In this document: one piece after another, positions 1 through 7,209 of the stretch
Layout of the letters: every line of letters starts with the position of its first letter
How positions within the stretch are numbered: position 1 is the stretch's first letter
Assembly: GCA_034667545.1 (NCBI GenBank)
Contig: JAXDJR010000051.1
Location: 1-50,564, forward strand
From: DATAPE01 sp034667545
GTDB lineage: Bacteria > Actinomycetota > CADDZG01 > WHSQ01
Direction: 5' to 3'
DNA length: 50,564 nucleotides
Notes under the pieces: model-generated
The model's database searches: none
What the model was told of the DNA's origin: nothing
What the model saw: only the letters and a program-made list of their open reading frames with translations
Made by a program: the position numbers and the translations under genes

Positions 1-18
1 TGTCTCCGGACGGAGACA
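1..18. terminator. Perfect inverted repeat at window edge
   Basis: TGTCTCC and GGAGACA pair over seven bases around a GGAC loop. The hairpin lies downstream of the clpP stop on the minus strand and could end that transcript or one entering from the left. No T-tract follows on either strand inside the window, so its role as a terminator is uncertain. Confidence 0.35.
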
Positions 19-93
19 TTCGTTCCGCTCGAAGGTCGCCTACGAAAGGACCTCACTCTGCTCTCCAAGCGCCACGTCTGTGGGAGGCCGCCC

Positions 94-762
94 TTAAGAG
101 GCGGGAAGGCTCGTCCTTCCGTTCCCGAGTGGCTTATGACCGCTAGTCGGGAACGAGCCCAGCGCCATACCGTTGCGAGAGGCCAGGATCTCGTCGATCA
201 CTCCGTAGCTCTTTGCTTCCTCGGCCGACATGAAGCGATCTCTATCGATGTCCTCTTCCACCTGCTCCACGGATAGATGGGTGTGCTCGGCGAGGATCTC
301 TGCTACCCGGCGGCGCAGCGATAAGACTTCTTTGGCGTGGATCTCGATGTCTGCAGGACTCCCCTCGAAACCTGCCGAGCCCTGGTGGATCATGATCTTG
401 GAGTTCGGTAGTGCGAAACGCTTGTGGGGGGCACCTCCACAGAGAAGGATGGCCCCCATCGACATTGCCATGCCGACGCAGATCGTCGAGACGTCGGGCT
501 TTATGAACTGCATGGTGTCGTAGATGGCCAAGCCCGCGTAGGCGCTGCCGCCCGGCGAGTTGATGTAGAGGTTGATGTCCTTGTTCGGATCATCAGATTC
601 GAGGTGCAGCAGCTGGGCCACCACGAGGTTGGCAACCTCGTCATCCACCGCGCTTCCCAGCATGACGATCCGTTCGTTGAGCAACCTGGAGTAGATGTCG
701 AAGGACCTCTCCCCGAATGCGGTCTGCCCCACGACCATGGGTACGAGATGACCTGAGCTCAT
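94..762 (-). CDS. clpP: ATP-dependent Clp protease proteolytic subunit ClpP
   Basis: Serine peptidase subunit that forms the tetradecameric chamber fed by a Clp/Hsp100 unfoldase in the cytoplasm. Counting from the chosen ATG, the triad is Ser101 in GMAMSMGA, His126 in IMIHQ and an Asp (about residue 175) in DRDRFMS. The SPGG turn at 69-72 and the handle helix ADIEIHAKEVL are present. The ATG at 762 is chosen over the upstream ATG at 807 because AAGGAGAG sits about eight bases before it and ClpP homology begins there; this gives 222 residues. The nucleophile motif GMAMSMGA differs from the usual GQAASMGA. No clpX follows in the window, so this may be one of several ClpP paralogues, as is common in actinobacteria. 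Confidence 0.95.
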   Translation of the reverse strand: MSSGHLVPMVVGQTAFGERSFDIYSRLLNERIVMLGSAVDDEVANLVVAQLLHLESDDPNKDINLYINSPGGSAYAGLAIYDTMQFIKPDVSTICVGMAMSMGAILLCGGAPHKRFALPNSKIMIHQGSAGFEGSPADIEIHAKEVLSLRRRVAEILAEHTHLSVEQVEEDIDRDRFMSAEEAKSYGVIDEILASRNGMALGSFPTSGHKPLGNGRTSLPAS

Positions 763-865
763 GACTTCTCTCCTTGCTCCAGCTAAGATGCAACCGTTCG
801 GTTGCACAGGATAAAGGGAGTTGGCCGATTGCGCAACCTAAGGGTTGCGTCTCGATGGGACGGCG

Positions 866-1258
866 ATGGATCCTCAGACCGTGGAACGGCAGATCGAATT
901 GCCGGCACCGCCCGGGACGGTGTGGCAAGCGCTGACGCGGGGAGAGGAGCTTTCAGCGTGGTTCGGGGCCCGGGTCGAACTAGATCCACGTCCCGGTGGA
1001 ACGGCGACTTTCCGCTTCTCCGATGGGAGGCAACGCGACGCCAGGGTCGAGGTATTCGATCCGCAACGTCAGCTGCTCCTCCGGTGGCTGCCGTTCGAGC
1101 GGAGGGTCGACGGGGCAACTGCGGTGCCTGCCGGCCACATGCGCTTCGTCCTCGAGCCTCGCGGAGACCACACCTTGCTGGCGGTGACTGAAACGCTCTT
1201 CAGCGAGGAGCGTGTAATGACTTCGGCGGGACCCAGGAGAGGTCACCGCTATGACTGA
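866..1258 (+). CDS. SRPBCC/AHSA1-type START-fold protein
   Basis: Small START/Bet v1-like fold protein of the AHSA1 (activator of Hsp90 ATPase homologue) group, which binds hydrophobic ligands; the ligand is unknown. The characteristic opening (ERQIELPAPPGTVWQALT, then LSAWFG) and the late pattern LEPRGDHTLLAVTETLF are both visible. The ATG at 866 has GGGA six bases upstream; a TTG at 845 would add seven residues. The stop overlaps the next gene, an ArsR-type regulator, by eight bases. SRPBCC genes paired with ArsR regulators are a widespread arrangement, and the two are probably one transcript in which the regulator controls its own operon. It is divergent from clpP, sharing a short promoter region. 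Confidence 0.8.
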   Translation: MDPQTVERQIELPAPPGTVWQALTRGEELSAWFGARVELDPRPGGTATFRFSDGRQRDARVEVFDPQRQLLLRWLPFERRVDGATAVPAGHMRFVLEPRGDHTLLAVTETLFSEERVMTSAGPRRGHRYD

Positions 1259-1571
1259 TAAACCAGTGGACGCCGTGTTCTCGGCCCTGTCCGATCCGAC
1301 GCGGCGATCGGTCATGCGTCTCCTCAGCGAAGGCGACGCGAATGCCACAGAGATCGCAGAGCAACTGCCGATCAGCCGACAAGCCGTGACCAAACATCTC
1401 TCGGCCCTCAGCGAAGCCGGGCTGGTGACAGCTGAACGCGACGGCAGGGAAAAGCGCTACCACTTCACCCCGGCCCCCTTCCGGGACGCGATGTCGTGGA
1501 TGGCAGACGTAGGCGCCGGCTGGGACAGCCGCCTGAACGCACTCCAAAACCTGCTGCAAGACCGCACTTAA
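1251..1571 (+). CDS. ArsR-family winged-helix regulator
   Basis: DNA-binding protein of 106 residues with the ArsR/SmtB winged helix: ALSDPTRRSVMRLLSEG at the start, recognition helix ISRQAVTKHLSALSEAGLV, then the wing ERDGREKRYHFT. The metal-binding ELCVCD motif is absent, as expected for the subgroup paired with SRPBCC proteins rather than metal sensors. AGGAGAGG precedes the ATG, and the reading frame overlaps the SRPBCC gene by eight bases, so translation is likely coupled. It probably represses its own operon and possibly the divergent clpP promoter; the latter is inference only. Confidence 0.88.
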   Translation: MTDKPVDAVFSALSDPTRRSVMRLLSEGDANATEIAEQLPISRQAVTKHLSALSEAGLVTAERDGREKRYHFTPAPFRDAMSWMADVGAGWDSRLNALQNLLQDRT

Positions 1572-1594
1572 GCGGATCCGCGAGAGCGTTCAAC

Positions 1595-2494
1595 TCAAAG
1601 GATGCGTGCGCCCAGGGCGCTGGCTATCAGCTCAACCGCCAGCAGGCCTGTTTCGTCGGCGTGGTCCAGGATGGGATTGACTTCGACTACCTCGATCGAG
1701 CTCAAGATCTGGGCTTCGGCCAGGAGCTCCATCGCAAGGTGAGCCTCCCGGTATGAGAGTCCGCCGCGGACCGGCGTCCCAACTCCCGGCGCGATCTCCG
1801 GATCGCACACGTCAAGGTCCAACGAGAGGTGTACGAAGCCCGGCCCCCGAACTACCTCGATCGCTTCACGCATAACCTCGGCCATCCCGCGGCGGTCGAT
1901 GTCTGCAACTGTGAACACTCGCAGCCCCTGCTCCTGGACGAGGCGCTTCTCGCCCGGATCCAGGGCGCGGATCCCAACCAGCGCGACCCGCGATGGATCG
2001 ACCCAGGGGGGGCCGGCGAAACCGTCGAGCGAAAATCCGCACGCGCCCAAAGCTGCGGCCAGGGGCATCCCGTGCACGTTTCCCGTAGGCGAAGTCTCGG
2101 GGCGGTTCAGATCGCCGTGGGCATCAGCCCACAGCACGCCGCCATCCCCGAAAACCTGCTTGAGGCCGGCAAGAGTTCCCATCGCGATCGAGTGGTCGCC
2201 TCCGAAAACGAGCGGCATCCGCCCCTCCTGACCGATAGCCGCCACACCTCGCGCTATCTGCGCGCAGGTAGCCAGGATCGCCGGAAGATAGCGCGCACTC
2301 TCGTCTCGCACCGACGCGACCTCGGGAAGCTCGGCCGTCACATTGCCGCAGTCCACCACATCGACACTCAGACTCTCCAGGCGCTCCGCGAGACCTGCAT
2401 AGCGGATCGCACTCGGACCCATGTCCACACCCCGGCGGGCAGCGCCAAGGTCCAACGGAGCGCCGAGGATGGAAACTCGCGTACCGTTACTCAT
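1595..2494 (-). CDS. rocF: Arginase
   Basis: Mn-dependent ureohydrolase that splits arginine into ornithine and urea in the cytoplasm. All metal motifs are present: GGDHS with His101, DAHGDLN with Asp124, His126 and Asp128, and SLDLDVCDP with Asp226 and Asp228; His141 in NVHGMPL is the likely substrate-binding histidine. At 299 residues it has the usual length for bacterial arginase, and the C-terminal EVVEVNP segment is typical. The start ATG overlaps the stop of the upstream terC-family gene by eight bases, so the two form an operon with coupled translation. Agmatinase or formimidoglutamase are alternatives, but the overall pattern fits arginase best. Confidence 0.9.
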   Translation of the reverse strand: MSNGTRVSILGAPLDLGAARRGVDMGPSAIRYAGLAERLESLSVDVVDCGNVTAELPEVASVRDESARYLPAILATCAQIARGVAAIGQEGRMPLVFGGDHSIAMGTLAGLKQVFGDGGVLWADAHGDLNRPETSPTGNVHGMPLAAALGACGFSLDGFAGPPWVDPSRVALVGIRALDPGEKRLVQEQGLRVFTVADIDRRGMAEVMREAIEVVRGPGFVHLSLDLDVCDPEIAPGVGTPVRGGLSYREAHLAMELLAEAQILSSIEVVEVNPILDHADETGLLAVELIASALGARIL

Positions 2495-3449
2495 GGCCGT
2501 CTCGGCTTGGCTCTTGGGGCTCCGGCTTCGGCTCGATCTTCAAAGACAAGATGATGGTCGAGGCGAGCACGACCGCAATCACGAGTAACGACACGACCGT
2601 GGAGATCTCGAAATGAACAGCACCTAACAGCATCTTCACACCCACGAAGGCGAGGATGACAGCAAGCCCATACTTCAGCAGATGGAACCGGTCCACGCTC
2701 TTTGCGAGGAAGAAGTAAAGGGCCCGCAAGCCAAGGATCGCAAACATATTCGATGTCAACACCAGGTACGGCTTGGTGGTGATGGCCAGGATCGCAGGGA
2801 TGGAATCGATAGCGAAGGCGATATCGATCAGATCGATGAAGAGCAACACGATCAGCAGGGGTGTTACGACCCGCCGCCCGTTCTCTTTAGTTATGAACCT
2901 TTGGCCGTGGTAACGCGTCGACGTCGGCAGCCTCTTTTGCAAGAAGCGGAGGATCGGATTGTCTTCCGGCGACACCTCCGTTTGACCTCTCACCATCCTG
3001 AATGCAGTGATCAATAAGAACGCACCAAAGACATAGACGATCCACTCGAGACTGCGTACCAGAGCGATCCCCACAAGGATGAAAGCACCCCGAAATACGA
3101 TCGCCCCCAGGATCCCGTAGAAGAGGACCTGGTGCTGGTAGGCGGACGGCACCTGGAAGTAAGTGAAGATCACGACGAAGACAAACATGTTGTCGACCGA
3201 CAACGAATACTCGATGAGATAGCCGGCGAAGTACTTTCCACCTTCGTTGCTGCCCTTCCACAGGAGAAGGAAAAGACCGAACGCCACGCCCATAGTCACC
3301 CACACCGCGAGCCAGGCCCCCGCCTCGCGTGCGGTGGGCTCGTGTTCCTCGCTGTGGAAGAACTTCAGGTCCACCAACAACATCGCAAGAACGAAAGCGA
3401 CCGCTCCCGCAAACACGTACCAGGGCACCCGAACCTCCGCCGTCGCCAT
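2487..3449 (-). CDS. TerC-family integral membrane protein
   Basis: Multi-pass membrane protein of the TerC/Alx family, implicated in manganese export and tellurium resistance. The SLSVDNMFVFVVIF motif and the second acidic helix DLIDIAFAIDSIPAI are the family hallmarks; roughly seven to nine hydrophobic segments are visible. The ATG at 3449 (MATAEVRVPWYV) places the first helix at the N-terminus and gives 320 residues, the normal length. The open frame reaches back to 3626 but would run opposite the lipoprotein gene. The stop overlaps arginase, itself a manganese enzyme; a shared link to manganese handling is an attractive but untested inference. Confidence 0.9.
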   Translation of the reverse strand: MATAEVRVPWYVFAGAVAFVLAMLLVDLKFFHSEEHEPTAREAGAWLAVWVTMGVAFGLFLLLWKGSNEGGKYFAGYLIEYSLSVDNMFVFVVIFTYFQVPSAYQHQVLFYGILGAIVFRGAFILVGIALVRSLEWIVYVFGAFLLITAFRMVRGQTEVSPEDNPILRFLQKRLPTSTRYHGQRFITKENGRRVVTPLLIVLLFIDLIDIAFAIDSIPAILAITTKPYLVLTSNMFAILGLRALYFFLAKSVDRFHLLKYGLAVILAFVGVKMLLGAVHFEISTVVSLLVIAVVLASTIILSLKIEPKPEPQEPSRDGHE

Positions 3450-3498
3450 GTAGGGTCGTTGATGAGGAACCGCCCACCCCAAGCGCAAGGAGTCCCGC

Positions 3499-4014
3499 AT
3501 GAACGGCCGCCCGGTAAGGATAGTGGCCAGCGTGATCGTCGCTTCTCTGCTTGTTACCGCATGCTCCAGTAACGGCAGCCCGGGTGCCAGTGGAGGCAGG
3601 GATGGCTCCGGGGGGCGACTCACCAAGGCTCAGTTCATCGCCAAAGCAGATCAGATATGCACTTCTGCCAACCGAAAAACGCTCGCTCTGAAGCCCCCGA
3701 CGACTCCGGATCCCAAGGCGCTTGCCAAGTTCCTCACCAAGACAGGGCAGATCATCTTGGTTGCAGCGAACCAGCTGAAGGCATTGCAACCACCCGCAGC
3801 CGACCAGCACAAGATCGACACGCTGGTAAGTGGGCTTCAGAAAAGCGCGAACTACTTCCCGGCGCTGATCCAAGCCGTGAAAGCCAAAGACACGCAGAAG
3901 GTCCAACAGATCTTGGGGCAAGTGCAGCAAGCGTCTCAGCAAGGTACCCAGATCGTGAAGAGCTACGGCTTCCACGTCTGTGCGCAAGCCGCGGCCCCCA
4001 CGCCGACACCATAG
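3499..4014 (+). CDS. Secreted lipoprotein, function unknown
   Basis: Begins with a lipoprotein signal peptide: a short basic start, a hydrophobic core and the lipobox LVTAC, giving lipidation at about Cys22. A Ser/Gly-rich linker is followed by a helical domain of about 120 residues with cysteines in QICTSANRK and near the C-terminus (HVCAQ), which may form a disulfide outside the membrane. The tail ends in a PTPTP stretch. AAGGAG lies six bases before the ATG. Similar helical two-cysteine lipoproteins occur in actinobacteria without assigned function. Its stop codon touches the start region of the downstream transporter. Confidence 0.75.
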   Translation: MNGRPVRIVASVIVASLLVTACSSNGSPGASGGRDGSGGRLTKAQFIAKADQICTSANRKTLALKPPTTPDPKALAKFLTKTGQIILVAANQLKALQPPAADQHKIDTLVSGLQKSANYFPALIQAVKAKDTQKVQQILGQVQQASQQGTQIVKSYGFHVCAQAAAPTPTP

Positions 4015-4919
4015 AACCGCGCAGGAAGCTCGGCGGCGCCGAGCGCTCCAATCTCATCGGGCTAGGACTCGCCGGCCTGGGCGCCGTGGCTTTTGGAACC
4101 ATGGCCATCTTCGCCAAATTTGCCCTACAGCGCGGCGCCGATCCCATCCCACTCCTCGCATTGCGCTTTGCCCTCGCAGCGATCCTACTGTTGGGATTCC
4201 ACGTGGCTACGGGCCGCTCGCTCGGATCGCGCGCTGGCGCTTTGCGCATGATGCTTCTCGGAGGCATCGGATACGCGTTTGAGTCAACTCTGTTCTTCGA
4301 AGCACTACAGCGCGCTCCGGCTGCGGTCGTTGGGCTCGTCTTCTATAGCTATCCGCTGTGGACGACTCTTATGGCACTCGTGGTCGGACTGGAGATCTAC
4401 CGACATCGGATCGCCCTCGCGCTTATCACGGGCACGGTGGGGGTCTCTTTAATCTTCTCCCTTCGGTCGAGCAACGTCGCCGGCCCCCTCCTCGCTTTGG
4501 CCGCCGCAGTGGCGGTGTCTGTCTATCTGATCGTCGTGCAGAAGGCTTCGGTCGGGCTCGATATCTTCAATGTCGCGTTGTGGACGGCAGCGGGCGCGGC
4601 GATCTCTTTATCGGTGGTCGCCACCGCTACGGGCGGGATGCTTCCTCATGAGGCTCTTCCCTATGCAGCGGCGCTTGGCGTGATCACTGCGTTGGCGTTC
4701 GTGGCGCTCTACGCGGCGATCAGGAGGATCGGCTCATCGCGTTCTTCGATAGCCATGATGCTGGAACCAGTTACAACGGTGGTCCTTGCGGCGATCTTTC
4801 TCAACGAGGCACTAACCGTGAGGATCGGTCTAGGTGCAGCTCTTGTCGTCGCGGCGCTACCGCTGCTCGCATCCGCACCTGCCCAGCCCCTAGCCGAGGA
4901 GCGAGTCGATCTCCTCTAG
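4011..4919 (+). CDS. EamA-family (DMT) transporter, start codon unclear
   Basis: Ten-helix drug/metabolite transporter made of two EamA repeats: the first around GLAGLGAVAFGTMAIFAKFA, the second ending in the conserved MMLEPVTTVVLAAIFLNE motif. The substrate cannot be predicted. The first helix begins at about base 4050, yet no ATG, GTG or TTG lies in frame between 3660 and 4085. I place the start at the ATA at 4011, which overlaps the preceding TAG stop (ATAG) in the manner of coupled ATGA junctions and gives 302 residues, the family norm. A CTG at 3978 is the alternative; the GTG at 4086 would cut helix 1 in half. The 3' end overlaps the convergent aldo/keto reductase by 30 bases. Confidence 0.78.
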   Translation: MEPRRKLGGAERSNLIGLGLAGLGAVAFGTMAIFAKFALQRGADPIPLLALRFALAAILLLGFHVATGRSLGSRAGALRMMLLGGIGYAFESTLFFEALQRAPAAVVGLVFYSYPLWTTLMALVVGLEIYRHRIALALITGTVGVSLIFSLRSSNVAGPLLALAAAVAVSVYLIVVQKASVGLDIFNVALWTAAGAAISLSVVATATGGMLPHEALPYAAALGVITALAFVALYAAIRRIGSSRSSIAMMLEPVTTVVLAAIFLNEALTVRIGLGAALVVAALPLLASAPAQPLAEERVDLL

Positions 4920-5825
4920 GTCCTTGTCCTCCAGAGTGACGTCTCCACCACCGGCGTTCTCCCCCACATGCTTCGGGGATCTGGATCCCGCTATGGCAGC
5001 GGTGACGCCATCTTGATGTGAAACCCATGCCAGCGCAAGCTGCGCCGGTGAAGCGTTCAATCGCTCTGCGGTCGGCCGCAGCGAATCCACTTTGTCGAGG
5101 TTCTCTTCGAACTTGCCCGGGGCGAAGAGGTCCTCGTAGTAGTTCATCGGCGTTTTGCCGCCGCGCCAATCGTCATCGGTGAACTTGGTGTCTTTGTTGA
5201 AGGCCCCCGTCAGCAGACCGAAAGCCAGCGGCCCGTAGGCGATCACACCGGTTCCGTTAGCACGACAGAAGGGAAACAGATCACGACGGCCCGCTTGATG
5301 CAGCATCGAGAATTGGGGCTGCAGAGAATCGACGTGGTGGATCTTCTCGCACCGCTCGATATCGTTCTGCTCGTAGTTCGAAAGACCGATCCACCTCACT
5401 AGTCCCTCGTCGACCAGCCCTGCCATGGCTTCCCACGTCTCCTCGAGAGGCACTCTTCCGTCCGGCCAATGCAATTGATATAGGTCGATGGCATCGCGCC
5501 CGAGCCGCTCGAGGCTCGCTTCAACTCCGCGGCGGACCTGGTCGCGCTCGTAACCATGGCCGGGTCCCTCAGGGGCAAGCTTTGTGAATACCCTGACGCT
5601 GTCTCGCTCGGCGAGGGCCTGGCCGACCAGCTCCTCGGAGCGGCCGCTCCCGTAGACCTCTGCTGTATCCACCCAGGTCATACCTGAATCGATACCGGCG
5701 TGGATCGCGGCGATGGTCGTGTCGTCGGGGGGATTCGGTCCCCATGCCTCCCCACCGGCTTCCCATGCACCGAAGCCAACTACGGAGATCTCTGGTCCGT
5801 TTGAGCCGAGCTTTTTCGTTTTCAT
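4890..5825 (-). CDS. Aldo/keto reductase
   Basis: NADPH-dependent TIM-barrel oxidoreductase of 311 residues. The catalytic tetrad is visible as Asp53, Tyr58 (DTAEVYGSGRSE), Lys82 (VFTKLAP) and His119 (LYQLHWPD), and the cofactor-binding IAGSRSPKHVGEN loop is near the C-terminus. The sequence type (FGLLTGAFN, LALAWVSHQDGV) is that of the YajO/Tas-like group acting on small aldehydes or sugars; the substrate is unknown. It converges on the EamA transporter, with a 30-base overlap of the two coding ends, and starts ten bases after the split-barrel flavoprotein, with which it may share a transcript. Confidence 0.93.
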   Translation of the reverse strand: MKTKKLGSNGPEISVVGFGAWEAGGEAWGPNPPDDTTIAAIHAGIDSGMTWVDTAEVYGSGRSEELVGQALAERDSVRVFTKLAPEGPGHGYERDQVRRGVEASLERLGRDAIDLYQLHWPDGRVPLEETWEAMAGLVDEGLVRWIGLSNYEQNDIERCEKIHHVDSLQPQFSMLHQAGRRDLFPFCRANGTGVIAYGPLAFGLLTGAFNKDTKFTDDDWRGGKTPMNYYEDLFAPGKFEENLDKVDSLRPTAERLNASPAQLALAWVSHQDGVTAAIAGSRSPKHVGENAGGGDVTLEDKDLEEIDSLLG

Positions 5826-5835
5826 GGGCGGTACG

Positions 5836-6297
5836 TTATCCGAGCTTGGAGTGGTCCCAGGACACCACGCGCCTAAGCGGTAAGGCCAGACCGATGCGCT
5901 TCGCCGCTTGGCGTGCGATCTCGTCTTCGACAGGCCTGGCGGCGGCCTCGCCCGTAGCGGGCACCGTGTAGCGCTGCGCCAGCGCGGTCCCTATCTGCAC
6001 GATCGCTTCGTGATCTTCGATCAAGCGAACCTCGGCTCGAACAAGCACCCCGCGCAGCTCGTTGTAAGTGTCTCCTCGCTCGACCAGCAGGGCACAACGG
6101 GGATCTCGTCGAAGATTGACCGCCTTCTGGCTCTTTGCATAAGTCCACATCTGGAGCTCGTCGTCCACCGGAGCGAACCACATCCCTGCACAATGCGGGA
6201 ACCCGCCCCTGCCGAGGGTGGAGAGCACCGCGGTGTCAGCGACCTCAAGGAAACTTCGCTCTTCGTCAGCCGACATCGAGATATCCAATCGAGCCAT
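5836..6297 (-). CDS. Pyridoxamine-5'-phosphate-oxidase-like split-barrel flavoprotein
   Basis: Protein of 153 residues with the FMN/F420-binding split-barrel pattern: AVLSTLGRGGFPHCAGMWFAPVDDELQMWT, then KAVNLRRDPRCALLVERG. The last segment, preceded by a lysine-rich turn, is typical of the PPOX-class F420-dependent group in actinobacteria, although an FMN-binding member cannot be excluded. It lies ten bases upstream of the aldo/keto reductase on the same strand. The opposite strand here carries a long empty open frame that continues into the alpha/beta hydrolase; that extension is antisense to this gene and not coding. Confidence 0.85.
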   Translation of the reverse strand: MARLDISMSADEERSFLEVADTAVLSTLGRGGFPHCAGMWFAPVDDELQMWTYAKSQKAVNLRRDPRCALLVERGDTYNELRGVLVRAEVRLIEDHEAIVQIGTALAQRYTVPATGEAAARPVEDEIARQAAKRIGLALPLRRVVSWDHSKLG

Positions 6298-6387
6298 TCC
6301 GCCACTCTATTTCGACAGCGAAAGGCCGGCTCAAGCGCCGGCGCGCTACGGCCTGGGACGCCGCTCGCCCGTCGTAACCTCGATGGA

Positions 6388-7209
6388 GTGTCAACCTTCA
6401 CTTACGACGGCTTTACGATCGCATTCGAGGAGCGAGGAGGCTCCTCGAAGCCGGCCCAGCACCCTCTGGTTCTTCTTCATGGGCTGCTGTTCCCACGGAA
6501 ACATCAGTACTCGCTGGCCGATGCTCTAGTGGAGCGTGGCAACCGGGTCATCCTGATGGACCTTCTCGGCCACGGGGAGAGCGATAGACCGACGGATCCT
6601 CGCCATTACCGGATGGAGCGATTCGCAGACGAAGTGGCGGGGCTTCTTGACCATCTACAGCTGACGGAAGCAGTCATAGGTGGGACTTCTCTGGGAGCGA
6701 ACGTAGCGTTAGAGGTCGCCGCGAGGACACCGAGCCGGGTGAAGGGTCTCTTCCTGGAAATGCCCGTCTTGGAGAGAGCCGCTGTGACGGCAGGGGCGGT
6801 CTTTATCCCGCTTACCTTCGCGTACCGCAGACTCGAGCGGCCCGCACAGACACTGGCACGTTTCGCGAACCGGATCCCGCGGACCGGACAACAAGGTGGC
6901 CCCGGGTTGTACGCCGACGTCATCCTCGACGTCGTGGCCCAAGATCCGGCGCCCTCAGAGGCGATTGTGCACGGATTACTGAGTGGAGAGATCGCTCCGC
7001 ATCCCAGTGAGCGAGAGAAGATCGATCAGCCGGCATTGATCATCGCTCACCAGCATGACCTACTGCATCCCTTCTCCGACGCCGAGGAGTTGCACCGAGA
7101 GCTTCTGAACTCCGAGCTCGTTCATGCGCGTTCTTTCTTCGAACTTCGGTTTCCGCCGAACCGGCTATCGGTTCGTATCGCCGAATTCCTCGACGGAGTG
7201 TGGGGCTAG
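6388..7209 (+). CDS. Alpha/beta-hydrolase fold protein, catalytic His apparently missing
   Basis: The fold is clear: LLHGLLF oxyanion region, DLLGHGESDRP, nucleophile elbow GGTSLGAN with serine, and an acidic residue after strand 7 in HQHDLLHPFSDAEE. The usual GHxxxxEQP histidine motif near the C-terminus reads SFFELRFPPNRLS, so the expected catalytic histidine is not seen; it may be non-hydrolytic or use another base. The GTG at 6388 starts right at the fold (VSTFTYDGFTIAFEERG), giving 273 residues; an upstream extension would lie antisense to the split-barrel gene. Its stop is immediately followed by the zwf ATG, suggesting one operon. Confidence 0.82.
   Translation: MSTFTYDGFTIAFEERGGSSKPAQHPLVLLHGLLFPRKHQYSLADALVERGNRVILMDLLGHGESDRPTDPRHYRMERFADEVAGLLDHLQLTEAVIGGTSLGANVALEVAARTPSRVKGLFLEMPVLERAAVTAGAVFIPLTFAYRRLERPAQTLARFANRIPRTGQQGGPGLYADVILDVVAQDPAPSEAIVHGLLSGEIAPHPSEREKIDQPALIIAHQHDLLHPFSDAEELHRELLNSELVHARSFFELRFPPNRLSVRIAEFLDGVWG

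Noticed and set aside
3657..4010. N-terminal extension of the EamA transporter from the ATG at 3657
   Set aside because: It overlaps the lipoprotein gene out of frame, and its translation is polar and featureless; the family begins with a membrane helix near 4050.
5908..6387. N-terminal extension of the alpha/beta hydrolase
   Set aside because: It runs antisense to the split-barrel flavoprotein and has no homology-like pattern; the fold starts at the GTG at 6388.
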